A DNA stretch of 64,000 nucleotides from the NCBI GenBank assembly GCA_034520625.1, contig JAXHNI010000004.1:248001-312000 (forward strand). Direction: 5' to 3'. The notes under the pieces were generated by a model. The model had not been told where the DNA came from and made no database searches. It saw only the letters and a program-made list of their open reading frames with translations. Source of the stretch: JAANXG01 sp034520625 (GTDB lineage: Bacteria; Pseudomonadota; Gammaproteobacteria; Arenicellales; JAANXG01). Below are positions 44,345 through 51,845 of the stretch, piece after piece. The translations under genes were made by a program, and so were the position numbers. The stretch's first letter is position 1; every line of letters begins with the position of its first letter.

Positions 44345-45414
44345 GGGCTGAAAAGCTCGGACACGGATTCCCGGCGGCCCGAGTGCCGCGGATCGTAGCC
44401 GCTCAGCTCGGCTACCCGCCGGCGGAACTCCGAGCTGGCGATGACGGATACCAGGTGCTGCGCGGCCGGCACGCGCTCCAGAGTCTGCTCGTGCGCCGCG
44501 AAGTAGTAAGTCTCCGTCGCCAGCGGCAGGAACGCCAGCCCGAATCGAACCGCCGCAGCTTCCACGCCGAAGCCCGTGTCCGCGGCGCCGGAGCTCAGCA
44601 GGGCGCCAACGGCGTTGTGGGTGAACTCCTCGTGGTCGTATCCGGCAATCCCGGCGGGGTCGACGGCCGCGTCCTCGAGCAGCATGTCCAGCAGCATACG
44701 GGTGCCGGACCCGGGCTGGCGGTTGACGAAACGGATGTCACCGCCGGCGAGATCCGCCACGCCGTGGATCCGGTCCACGACCTCGCGGCGCATCATCATA
44801 CCCTGGCGGCGTGACGCCACCCGGATCAGGCGATGCTCCTCTTCATGGAGCCAGGGACGGAAGTGGTGCTCCAGCCGCCGCCGCAACGGCCCTTCCACCA
44901 GGTGGAAACCCGCCATCTGGCAGGCGCCTTCCTTGAGGCCGCGCAGGCTGTCGAGGCTGCCATGGTTGTGGAAGTCGAGCTGCAGGCCGGCCCTGGAAAC
45001 CGCCAGCTCGCGAAGGATTTCCTGGGCCATGCTGTGGCTGGCATGCACCGTCAGCCGGGTTTCCCCGGGGGCCGGCAGGGTCGACTCCAGGACGTCGTTG
45101 AGCTCGTGGGCGAGCCTGTCGAGCTCCGGCGCGAGTCGTTCGGTGGCGGACTGGTTGGCCCACAACAGTTTTCGTCCCAGCTCGCTCAGCACCGCCCCCC
45201 GGCCGCGGTGCATGTCCACCGGCGCGACGCCCAGGTGCTCGGTCCATTCCCGGAGCAGCCCCCAGGCCGCCCGGTAGGAAAGGCCGGCGGCTTCGCTGGC
45301 CCGGCGCAGGGATCCGTATTCATCCACCGCCCTGAGCAGCGTGAACAGGCGGTCGTCCGCTTCCACCAGCTCGCCGCGGCCGAAGGAGAATCGCAGACTC
45401 AGCTCTACGTCCAT
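44341..45414 (-). CDS. ModE-like HTH regulator fused to a periplasmic-binding-like domain
   Basis: A 357-residue protein. An N-terminal ModE-type winged HTH (~residues 20-80; EYGSLRRASEAAGLSYRAAWGLL) is joined to a PBP type-2 ligand domain (~115-340) with ETRLTVHASHSMAQEIL and PGSGTRMLLDMLL. It is the last gene of the tupBCA operon, 12 nt after tupA. A metal-oxyanion- or cofactor-responsive regulator of tungstate uptake is inferred. The TAG stop is provided by REPIN copy 2. Confidence 0.88.
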   Translation of the reverse strand: MDVELSLRFSFGRGELVEADDRLFTLLRAVDEYGSLRRASEAAGLSYRAAWGLLREWTEHLGVAPVDMHRGRGAVLSELGRKLLWANQSATERLAPELDRLAHELNDVLESTLPAPGETRLTVHASHSMAQEILRELAVSRAGLQLDFHNHGSLDSLRGLKEGACQMAGFHLVEGPLRRRLEHHFRPWLHEEEHRLIRVASRRQGMMMRREVVDRIHGVADLAGGDIRFVNRQPGSGTRMLLDMLLEDAAVDPAGIAGYDHEEFTHNAVGALLSSGAADTGFGVEAAAVRFGLAFLPLATETYYFAAHEQTLERVPAAQHLVSVIASSEFRRRVAELSGYDPRHSGRRESVSELFSP

Positions 45415-45427
45415 CGCGGTCCCTTCG

Positions 45428-46255
45428 TTACCTGGCGTTCGGAAAGAATGCCTGCTGCCCCTTGATCTTGTACTCGCCGATGGCTTGCTGCCCTTGGTCG
45501 GACAGCACCCAGTCGATGAATGTCTGCCCCATCTCCGCCTTGATGTGGGAATGGCGCTCCGGGTTCACCAGTATGATGCCGTACTGGTTGAACAGCCGCT
45601 CGTCGCCTTCCAGCAGTATTTCGAGATCGCCCTTGTTGCCGAAGTTGAGCCACGTCGCCCGGTCGCTCATGGCATAGGCATTCATGCCGCTGGCGGTGTT
45701 CAGGGTCGCGCCCATGCCCGAGCCCGTTTCCCGATACCACGACGCGTCAAAAGATGAAGCGTCCAGGCCGGCCGCTTTCCACAGGCCCTGCTCCTTCTTG
45801 TGGGTGCCGCTGTCATCACCGCGCGAGGCGAATGGCTGCTCGGCCTCCTTGATGGCGGTGAGGGCCTTGGTGACGTCATTCATGCCCTTGATTCCGGCCG
45901 GATCACCGGCGGGGCCGACGATCACGAAGTCATTGTACATCACGTCATGACGCGCCACGCCGTAGCCCGCTTCGACGAACGCCTCCTCGGACGGCTTGTG
46001 GTGTACGAACAGAACGTCTGCGTCGCCCTTCTCGGCGAGCCGGATGGACTGGCCGGTGCCCACCGCCACGACGCGCACCTCGATGCCGGTTTCCCCGGTG
46101 AACCGGGGCAGCAATTCATCGAACAGGCCGCTGTTCTCGGTCGAGGTCGTGGACGCCACGGTGATGTATTTGTCCTGCGCGGCAATGGAGCCGGCGGCCA
46201 GAGCAAGGATCGCAATGGAAGCGACCAGTATCGCGCTGTAGAAACGTTTGGTCAT
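45428..46255 (-). CDS. tupA: Tungstate-binding periplasmic protein TupA
   Basis: A 275-residue binding protein from MTKRFYSAILVASIAILALA (signal peptide ending AAQ). An ATG two codons earlier is less well placed relative to GAGGAG. TupA hallmarks: KYITVASTTSTENSGLFDEL, the TTTS-type oxyanion loop, and later RGDDSGTHKKEQGLW. TupA prefers tungstate over molybdate by a large margin. The gene sits 37 nt after tupC. Confidence 0.93.
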   Translation of the reverse strand: MTKRFYSAILVASIAILALAAGSIAAQDKYITVASTTSTENSGLFDELLPRFTGETGIEVRVVAVGTGQSIRLAEKGDADVLFVHHKPSEEAFVEAGYGVARHDVMYNDFVIVGPAGDPAGIKGMNDVTKALTAIKEAEQPFASRGDDSGTHKKEQGLWKAAGLDASSFDASWYRETGSGMGATLNTASGMNAYAMSDRATWLNFGNKGDLEILLEGDERLFNQYGIILVNPERHSHIKAEMGQTFIDWVLSDQGQQAIGEYKIKGQQAFFPNAR

Positions 46256-46292
46256 GAGCATTCTCCTCAAGGTCGAATGGTTGGTGACGGGC

Positions 46293-47036
46293 TCAGTTCG
46301 CGAGCTTGTGCTCCGCCTCCGCTGTCCAGAGACGCCCTTCCAGGAAGGCCCGGGTTTCCTCGGTTTTCGGCCGGGCAAAAAACTCCTCCGCCGGCCCGGA
46401 CTCGGCGATGGTGCCGCCGTGCATCAGCACGATTTCCCCCGCCAGCCTTCTGGCCTGTGCGACGTCGTGGGTGGCCATGATGACCTTGGTGCCGGATTCA
46501 TAGAACGCCGCGATGATGCGCTCGACTTCCCTGGTAGCGCCGGGATCCAGGAAGGTGCAGGGCTCGTCGAGAATCAGCACCTCCGGGCGCGCCGCCCAGG
46601 CCCGGGCCAGGGCGACCCGTTGCTGCTCGCCGCCGGACAGGCGGCGCGCGGGCCGGTCCGCCATATCGACAAGGCGCCCGGTTTCCAGCGCCTGGTCGAT
46701 CCGCCGGCTTTTCTCGTGCTTTGGTACACCGCAGGTTCGGAGCACGTGCTCGATATTTTGCCGGACGGAGCGGCGCAGCAGCACCGGCCTCTGAAACACC
46801 ATCCCCTGCACGCCTGGCCGCCGCGCGCGCTCCGGGTCGTTCCAGCGAACCTGGCCCGCGGTGGGCGCGACCAGGCCATGGCATACCTTCAGCATCAGCG
46901 TCTTGCCGGCGCCGTTGTGGCCCAGCACCACGGTGATGGATGTGCCGGTAAACGAGTGATTCACGTTCCGGAGCAGCGTCCGCTGATTCACCTGCAGGCC
47001 GACGCCGCTGAGGGTCAAGGGCAGTATTGTCGTCAT
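46293..47036 (-). CDS. tupC: Tungstate ABC transporter ATPase TupC
   Basis: A 247-residue ATPase from MTTILPLTLSGVGLQVN; the longer upstream frame is antisense to tupB. Walker A GHNGAGKTLMLK, signature LSGGEQQRVALARA, Walker B VLILDEPCTFLD, H-loop THDVAQARRL. Its start overlaps tupB by 4 nt (ATGA). It powers tungstate uptake. Confidence 0.93.
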   Translation of the reverse strand: MTTILPLTLSGVGLQVNQRTLLRNVNHSFTGTSITVVLGHNGAGKTLMLKVCHGLVAPTAGQVRWNDPERARRPGVQGMVFQRPVLLRRSVRQNIEHVLRTCGVPKHEKSRRIDQALETGRLVDMADRPARRLSGGEQQRVALARAWAARPEVLILDEPCTFLDPGATREVERIIAAFYESGTKVIMATHDVAQARRLAGEIVLMHGGTIAESGPAEEFFARPKTEETRAFLEGRLWTAEAEHKLAN

Positions 47037-47740
47037 GCGCCCTGCCATCTCTGGGTCCTGCGCTGCACGCCGAAAGCCAGGGCGTTGATCACGCAGACCA
47101 GCATGATGAGAACCAGGCCCAGTCCCAGGGCCAGTGCCAGATTGCCCTTGGTGGTTTCCAGGGCAATAGTCGTCGTCATTACCCGTGTCACGTGGTTGAT
47201 GTTCCCGCCAACGACAATGACGGCCCCGACTTCCGCGATAGCGCGGCCGAACCCCGCGAGCGCGGCGGTGAAAAGACTGAACCGGCCTTCCCACAGCAGG
47301 GTTATGACCGACTGGGTGTGGGACAGCCGGAGTGAGTCGAGGTAATCCGCATACTCCGAATGAAGATCCGCGGTGGTTTGGCGGGTGAGTGCGGCGATGA
47401 TCGGGAGCACAAGAATGGTCTGCGCGATGATCATGGCGGTGGGCGTGAACAATAGCCCCAGGTCGCCCAACGGACCGGCGCGCGACAGCATCAGGTAGAC
47501 GAACAGACCCACCACCACCGGCGGCAGCCCCATGAAAGCGTTCATGAAGACCACCACGGCACCGCGGCCCGGGAACCGGGTCGTTGCCACCAGCGCGCCC
47601 AGCGGCATGCCGATCAACGAAGCGATCGCCACGGCGTTCAAGCTGACGTACAACGACAGCCCGACAATCTCCAACAGGTCCGCATCCAGGTGCCAGATCA
47701 ACGACGCGGCCTGGGACAACGATTCAATAAGCTCGCTCAT
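47033..47740 (-). CDS. tupB: Tungstate ABC transporter permease TupB
   Basis: A 235-residue inner-membrane permease: five hydrophobic segments and the ModB/TupB-type cytoplasmic loop SLRLSHTQSVITLLWEGRF where the ATPase docks, then GFGRAIAEVGAVIVVGGNI. First gene of tupBCA-regulator. The upstream region is strikingly AT-rich. Confidence 0.92.
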   Translation of the reverse strand: MSELIESLSQAASLIWHLDADLLEIVGLSLYVSLNAVAIASLIGMPLGALVATTRFPGRGAVVVFMNAFMGLPPVVVGLFVYLMLSRAGPLGDLGLLFTPTAMIIAQTILVLPIIAALTRQTTADLHSEYADYLDSLRLSHTQSVITLLWEGRFSLFTAALAGFGRAIAEVGAVIVVGGNINHVTRVMTTTIALETTKGNLALALGLGLVLIMLVCVINALAFGVQRRTQRWQGA

Positions 47741-47744
47741 AAAG

Positions 47745-47769
47745 AATATGCAAATAATTACATAATATT
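47745..47769. promoter_or_regulatory. AT-rich dyad upstream of tupB
   Basis: AATATGCAAATAATTACATA followed by ATATT: an imperfect dyad (AATAT ... ATATT, TATG ... CATA), directly ahead of the tupB start codon in a genome of high GC. TAATATTA in the same stretch could be a -10 element on the minus strand. It is a candidate site for the HTH/binding-protein regulator encoded at the end of the operon. No conserved family operator is claimed. Confidence 0.35.
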
Positions 47770-48056
47770 AGGAATCGCGACTCTATCTCGAATTGTAGTC
47801 ATGAAATTAAGGTTAAAGTAAAGAGTATGGGAAGGTCCAGGTGTATTAGATATATGTATAGAGTTGCATAATACGGTTCGATGTGCATGTTTCCGGGGTA
47901 TGGCGCCGCCGATATACTCCGGCCGTCACCCTGGGACACCTGGAGCTATTCGATGAAAATTCGAGGTGCCGGCACCTGCTGCGGCAGCCGCAGCAGGAAG
48001 TGGTTCGCCACGCCGGACATTACGGCGAGGCACACCAGATCGCTACAACGGCGGTG
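47770..48056. other. Intergenic region, mostly unexplained
   Basis: AT-rich over the first ~110 nt, then GC-rich. A hairpin CTGCTGCGG-CAG-CCGCAGCAG lies near 47976-47996. Small open frames here show no recognisable family and lack a ribosome binding site. Nothing else is seen. Confidence 0.5.
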
Positions 48057-48120
48057 GGAATTCTGGGGACAGCTTACTCAATTAACTGAACTATAATAGG
48101 TATACTGTCCCCGGAATTCC
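48057..48120. repeat. Inverted pair of GGGGACAG-type repeat units
   Basis: GGAATTCTGGGGACAGCTTAC (48057 onward, given in part) faces its near-complement GTATACTGTCCCCGGAATTC (48100-48119). The two units form an imperfect hairpin with a loop of about 24 nt. A third unit is at 49266-49286, on the other side of pyrC. Confidence 0.75.
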
Positions 48121-48176
48121 GGAATTCTCAGAGCCGGGCTCCCTGGCGCCACTTGGCGGGATGCTGCTGCCGGTGG

Positions 48177-49223
48177 TCACGGGTTGCGCACACGCCAGGC
48201 AAGCCGCTGGCCGGCGCGCAGCGGCACGATCGTGTCGGCGCCGAATTCCAGCGCGTCCGGCACCTGCCCGCCGGACCGTTCAAGCGTCAACTGCCCGCGA
48301 TTGCGCGGCAGGCCGTAGAAGTCGGCGCCGTGAACGCTGGCAAAGCCTTCCAACCGATCCAGCGCGCCGGCCTTGTCGAACACCTCGGCGTAGAGCTCCA
48401 GCGCCGCCGGCGCGCTGTATACGCCGGCGCATCCGCAATCGGATTCCTTCGCACCTCTCGGATGCGGCGCCGAGTCGGTCCCGAGGAAGAATTTCGGATT
48501 GCCGCCGGTCGCGGCGGCCACCAGCGCCCGGCGATGCGTTTCCCGCTTGATGATGGGCAGGCAGTAATGATGCGGCCTGAGCCCACCTTCGAACATCGCA
48601 TTGCGGTTGAGCAGCAGGTGATGCACGGTGATGGTGGCGCCGATGTGCGCCGGGGCTTCGGATACGAAATCCACCGCATCCCGGGTCGTGACGTGCTCGA
48701 GCACCATTCTCAGTTCGGGAAACGCCCGCACAAGCGGCTGAAGGTGGCGTTCGATGAACACCGCCTCGCGGTCGAAGATATCGATTTCCGGGTCGGTCAC
48801 CTCGCCGTGGAGCAGCAGCGGCAGACCGGCCGCCTGCATCGTCTCCAGCGCCGGGCCGGCATGATTAAGGTCGGTTACACCCGAATCCGAATTAGTGGTC
48901 GCACCGGCCGGGTAGTATTTCACGGCATGGACGAAATCGCTGTCGGCCGCCCGCCGGATTTCCTCGGCCGGGGTGTTGTCGGTCAGATACAGCGTCATCA
49001 GGGGTTCGAAGGCCGAATCGGCCGGCAGGGCCGCGAGGATGCGCTCGCGGTAAGCGGCTGCGGCCGCCACGGTGGTGACCGGGGGCTTGAGATTGGGCAT
49101 CACGATCGCGCGCGAGAAACAGCGCGCGGTGGCCGGCAGTACCGATTTCAGGATGTTCCCATCGCGCAAGTGCAGGTGCCAGTCGTCGGGGCAGGTCAAG
49201 GTGATCTGCTGCGGCTCGCTCAT
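48177..49223 (-). CDS. pyrC: Dihydroorotase PyrC
   Basis: A 348-residue amidohydrolase with the class II features of E. coli PyrC: DDWHLHLRDG (metal His pair), the carboxylated Lys region HAVKYYPAGATTNSDSGV, metal His in LLHGEV and LEHVTT, and the catalytic Asp in GTDSAPHPRGAKE. It closes carbamoyl aspartate to dihydroorotate in pyrimidine synthesis. The gene stands alone and is bracketed by GGGGACAG-type repeat units. Confidence 0.96.
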   Translation of the reverse strand: MSEPQQITLTCPDDWHLHLRDGNILKSVLPATARCFSRAIVMPNLKPPVTTVAAAAAYRERILAALPADSAFEPLMTLYLTDNTPAEEIRRAADSDFVHAVKYYPAGATTNSDSGVTDLNHAGPALETMQAAGLPLLLHGEVTDPEIDIFDREAVFIERHLQPLVRAFPELRMVLEHVTTRDAVDFVSEAPAHIGATITVHHLLLNRNAMFEGGLRPHHYCLPIIKRETHRRALVAAATGGNPKFFLGTDSAPHPRGAKESDCGCAGVYSAPAALELYAEVFDKAGALDRLEGFASVHGADFYGLPRNRGQLTLERSGGQVPDALEFGADTIVPLRAGQRLAWRVRNP

Positions 49224-49265
49224 CGGCTGATCGATCTGTGAATCATGAATGAATTGTACCCGGAA

Positions 49266-49286
49266 GAATTCCGGGGACAGTATACT
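49266..49286 (+). repeat. GGGGACAG-type repeat unit upstream of pyrC
   Basis: GAATTCCGGGGACAGTATAC, an inverted copy of the unit at 48100-48119, 43 nt upstream of the pyrC start. With the downstream pair, it brackets the gene in about 1.2 kb. Confidence 0.75.
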
Positions 49287-49289
49287 TAT

Positions 49290-49897
49290 CTAATGACAAC
49301 CGCTTATTCCCTTAAGAAAGGGAGTCGTCATCACGGAAGAAAGTCGGTTGCCGACGATTCCCCCGCTGTATGACACGACGGGGATTTCCTGGTACGACCA
49401 TGCGCGGCATCCTGGCCAATACGACACCGCGTTGTGCCGAGCGTCTCGCCGACGCTGACAGCAAGGCCTGGGCAGCGCTGCGCAACCCGTTCCCGGAGCT
49501 CCACACGGCCGAGGAGCTTGCATGAGCGATACTTCCTTTTCCGCTTTGGCAAAATTAGCGCAGCGGTTCACGCCATTTGGGAGCCCATTCAAAGATGATG
49601 CCGACGCCCTTCCCCGAGACCTATGAGCGGCTGCTGCGGGATCACGTGAGCTTTGGCATCGCATACGGTTGCCTGGAAGCGTTCGCCGCTCCACGGCGAG
49701 CTCAAGCAGCTCGGCTTTGGCGTGGCGGCCAGTCTGGAGCAGCTAACGGCATACTTGCCGGAGAGCGGTTCGGATTAGCCGAGTCGAGGGGCTCGAGCCG
49801 GCGTCGGTAGGCTTTGCACGAGGCTTGCCGGTAAGCTTATAGCAGCTTATAGCCTGGGCCGCTTGTTCCCGGGCGGGCAGGGCCGCGGCGACCCGCT
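49290..49897. pseudogene. Decayed region with an integrase-like fragment
   Basis: Open frames here are short and frameshifted. The stretch ending at about 49521 reads ADSKAWAALRNPFPELHTAE in one frame before TGA. A 34-codon frame (49522-49626, MSDTSFSALAKLAQRF) overlaps it by ATGA. Then PLHGELKQLGFGVAAS (49686-49733) resembles the first rve/integrase core motif and is cut short. I take the region as the residue of an insertion sequence or of small accessory genes, not as intact coding sequence. Confidence 0.4.
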
Positions 49898-50089
49898 GGT
49901 GCACCCCGCCAAACGCTCTGTAACTTTAATTGATGAATTGGGTGGGGTACGGACAGTAGGAGGCGAGCCCCCTCGCCGATTGCGGCTTCGATCGAAGGCA
50001 AATCGGCCAGGGGGCTGGCCTCCTACAGGCTTCGTTTGTCCGCCGCACAGTGCCGGCTGAATGGGTCAATATTTGTGGCGGGGTGCACT
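49898..50089. repeat. Derivative of the dispersed element, with a REPIN inside
   Basis: Left end GGTGCACCCCGCC (49898-49910) and right end 50057-50089 (complement of AGTGCACCCCGCC...ATTCAG) are inverted, enclosing 192 bp. The family core is absent; instead REPIN copy 3 lies in the middle. The right-end sequence matches the solo end at 5493-5525 at 30 of 33 positions. The right terminus overlaps the stop codon of the ankyrin gene. Confidence 0.7.
49956..50026. repeat. REPIN-like element, copy 3
   Basis: 71 bp with ends GTAGGAGG and CCTCCTAC, containing hairpins GGCGAGCCCCCTCGCC and GGCCAGGGGGCTGGCC. It is nearly identical to copy 2 apart from the spacer. Nested in the element at 49898-50089. 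Confidence 0.9.
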
Positions 50090-50549
50090 AGTGAAAACAA
50101 GGCTGGCGCGCGGCCTCCCCGTGAATGACAGCGCCGTAGCATCTCAACAGCTCCGCGCACGCTACGGAACGGGAGCGGTACGTCGCCGTGGCCAGGGGCG
50201 TTTCACCGCCGTGGTTGGGCTGGTTGACCGGGGCGCCGGCCGCGATCAGCCGTGACAGGCACGCTTCGCAGCCGCCCAGTGCGGCGTAGTGCAACGGCGT
50301 CATGCCCATCGCGTCGCGGGCGTTCACACTCGCGCCCTTGTCCAGGTAGTAGTCAACCAGCGGCAGATTCGGCTTCATACACGCATAGCACAGTGCCGTG
50401 GGCTTGCCGTCGCGCGTGGTGTCCGGATGAAGCCCCACACGCTCGATGTAGTAGCGCACCTTGTAAACCTGCTGCAAGGCAGCGGCGATGAGAAAATCGT
50501 GCGTCAATTTCTTATCCGCGGAGCAGGGGCATTGCTTCGAGGCAGTCAT
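50088..50549 (-). CDS. Ankyrin-repeat protein
   Basis: A 153-residue protein from MTASKQCPC. Three to four ankyrin repeats run to the C-terminus: GKPTALCYACMKPNLPLVDY, MGMTPLHYAALGGCEACLSR, GGETPLATATYRS. It follows a peroxiredoxin by 19 nt on the same strand. Ankyrin proteins next to peroxidases (for example AnkB with KatB in Pseudomonas) are linked to peroxide defence; a similar relation is inferred. Its stop codon overlaps the end of a repeat element. Confidence 0.85.
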   Translation of the reverse strand: MTASKQCPCSADKKLTHDFLIAAALQQVYKVRYYIERVGLHPDTTRDGKPTALCYACMKPNLPLVDYYLDKGASVNARDAMGMTPLHYAALGGCEACLSRLIAAGAPVNQPNHGGETPLATATYRSRSVACAELLRCYGAVIHGEAARQPCFH

Positions 50550-50568
50550 AAGCCGCGCGCTCCTGGCA

Positions 50569-51141
50569 CTAACCGACAAAAGCCAAGCGTGGCTCCGAGA
50601 CGCCCGCCGGCTCGGTGCCCTTAAGGGAGGCCAGCATGGTGTCGGCGTCGGAAACGTCGAAAGGGTCGGTCGGGCAAATGTCGTCGAAACCCGGCTCCAC
50701 GAATGCCTTTTCGATCACGCCGTCGTCCACCATCATCGAATAGCGCCAGGAACGCATGCCGAAGCCGAGATTGGACTTGTCGACCAGCATGCCCATTTTT
50801 CGGGTGAATTCGCCGTTGCCGTCGGGCAGCAGCTTGATGTTCCGGACGCCGAGGTGACGGCCCCAATTAAACATCACGAAAGCGTCGTTCACGGATACGC
50901 AGATCACTTCGTTGATACCCTGCGCCCGGAACTCGTCGTAAAGCTCGTCGTTGCGGGGCAGGTGATTCGACGAGCATGTGGGCGTGAAAGCGCCCGGAAG
51001 TGAGAACAGCACCACCCGCTTGGCGCCAAATATTTCCTCGGTGGTCTGGTCCTGCCAGCGGAACGGATTGTCGCCGCCGATGGTCTCGTCCCGGACACGG
51101 GTCCTGAATATGGCGTGGGGCAATCGATTATTCTCGATCAT
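50569..51141 (-). CDS. Peroxiredoxin, Prx5-type
   Basis: A 190-residue atypical 2-Cys/1-Cys peroxiredoxin. The catalytic Cys lies in PGAFTPTCSSNHLP, and VNDAFVMFNWGRHLG and the SWRYSMMVDDGVIEKAF region are Prx5 hallmarks. It reduces hydroperoxides, usually with glutathione or glutaredoxin. The ankyrin gene is downstream. Read divergently from the Fur-preceded fecI operon; the intergenic dyad CGAATGATTCG (51204-51214) may be part of a shared control region. Confidence 0.92.
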   Translation of the reverse strand: MIENNRLPHAIFRTRVRDETIGGDNPFRWQDQTTEEIFGAKRVVLFSLPGAFTPTCSSNHLPRNDELYDEFRAQGINEVICVSVNDAFVMFNWGRHLGVRNIKLLPDGNGEFTRKMGMLVDKSNLGFGMRSWRYSMMVDDGVIEKAFVEPGFDDICPTDPFDVSDADTMLASLKGTEPAGVSEPRLAFVG

Positions 51142-51292
51142 GGTTCGGGCCTCTTCATGAAAGCAGGTTGGGCGTTATATATTGATGTATATTAACAACA
51201 ATACGAATGATTCGCAATACTATTTGATGTTGGGCATGTGAGCCGCACGCCACGACCCCATTTATCCGATTGCCATCCGGCACGGATTTGTT

Positions 51293-51311
51293 AATAATGA
51301 GAATCATTCCG
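51293..51311 (+). promoter_or_regulatory. Fur box upstream of fecI
   Basis: AATAATGAGAATCATTCCG matches the 19-bp Fur consensus (GATAATGATAATCATTATC) at 14 positions, including the central inverted core. It lies 18 nt upstream of the chosen fecI start at 51330, and overlaps an alternative start, which favours the later ATG. Confidence 0.75.
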
Positions 51312-51329
51312 ATTTTCTCCGATCGAGTC

Positions 51330-51845
51330 ATGCCCCCACAAAGCGACGCCTCTTGTCACGGGACACAGGTGCTCTACCGCGAGCACCACGGCTGGCTGTT
51401 GTCTTGGCTGCGCCGGCGGCTGGGCTGCGGGGAGACGGCTGCCGACCTGGCCCACGATACGTTCCTGAAAGTGCTGGCGAAAAAGCGCCGGGGCGAGGCC
51501 CCGGTGGTGCGTGAGCCGCGGGCCTATTTGCGGGTCATCGCCGGAGGGCTTTTGGTCGACCACTTCCGCCGCCGCGACCTGGAGCAGGTCTACCTGGAGG
51601 CCTTGGCGGCCCAGCCCGAGCCCACGGCCATCTCGCCCGAAGAGAGAAAGGCGATCCTGGAGGCGCTGCACCGCATCGACGCGATGCTCGACCGCATGCC
51701 GCCCGCCGTGCGACGGGCGTTTCTGCTCTCCCAGCTCGAGGGGCTGAGCTACGCACAGATCGCGGTGCAGCTCGATGTTTCCGTGCGCACGGTAAAGCGC
51801 TACATGCAGCAGGCGTTCATTCGATGTCTAGCTCTGATGGTTTAA
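51330..51845 (+). CDS. fecI: FecI-family ECF sigma factor
   Basis: A 171-residue sigma-70 family factor. Region 2: VLYREHHGWLLSWLRRRLGCG and AADLAHDTFLKVLA; region 4: LSQLEGLSYAQIAVQLDVS with SVRTVKRYMQQAF. FecI-like factors respond to TonB receptors via FecR. The Fur box upstream ties it to iron limitation. It overlaps fecR by 22 nt. Confidence 0.92.
   Translation: MPPQSDASCHGTQVLYREHHGWLLSWLRRRLGCGETAADLAHDTFLKVLAKKRRGEAPVVREPRAYLRVIAGGLLVDHFRRRDLEQVYLEALAAQPEPTAISPEERKAILEALHRIDAMLDRMPPAVRRAFLLSQLEGLSYAQIAVQLDVSVRTVKRYMQQAFIRCLALMV

Noticed and set aside
47883..48089. Possible small gene between tupB and pyrC
   Set aside because: No recognisable domain, no ribosome binding site, and it runs into the GGGGACAG-type repeat.
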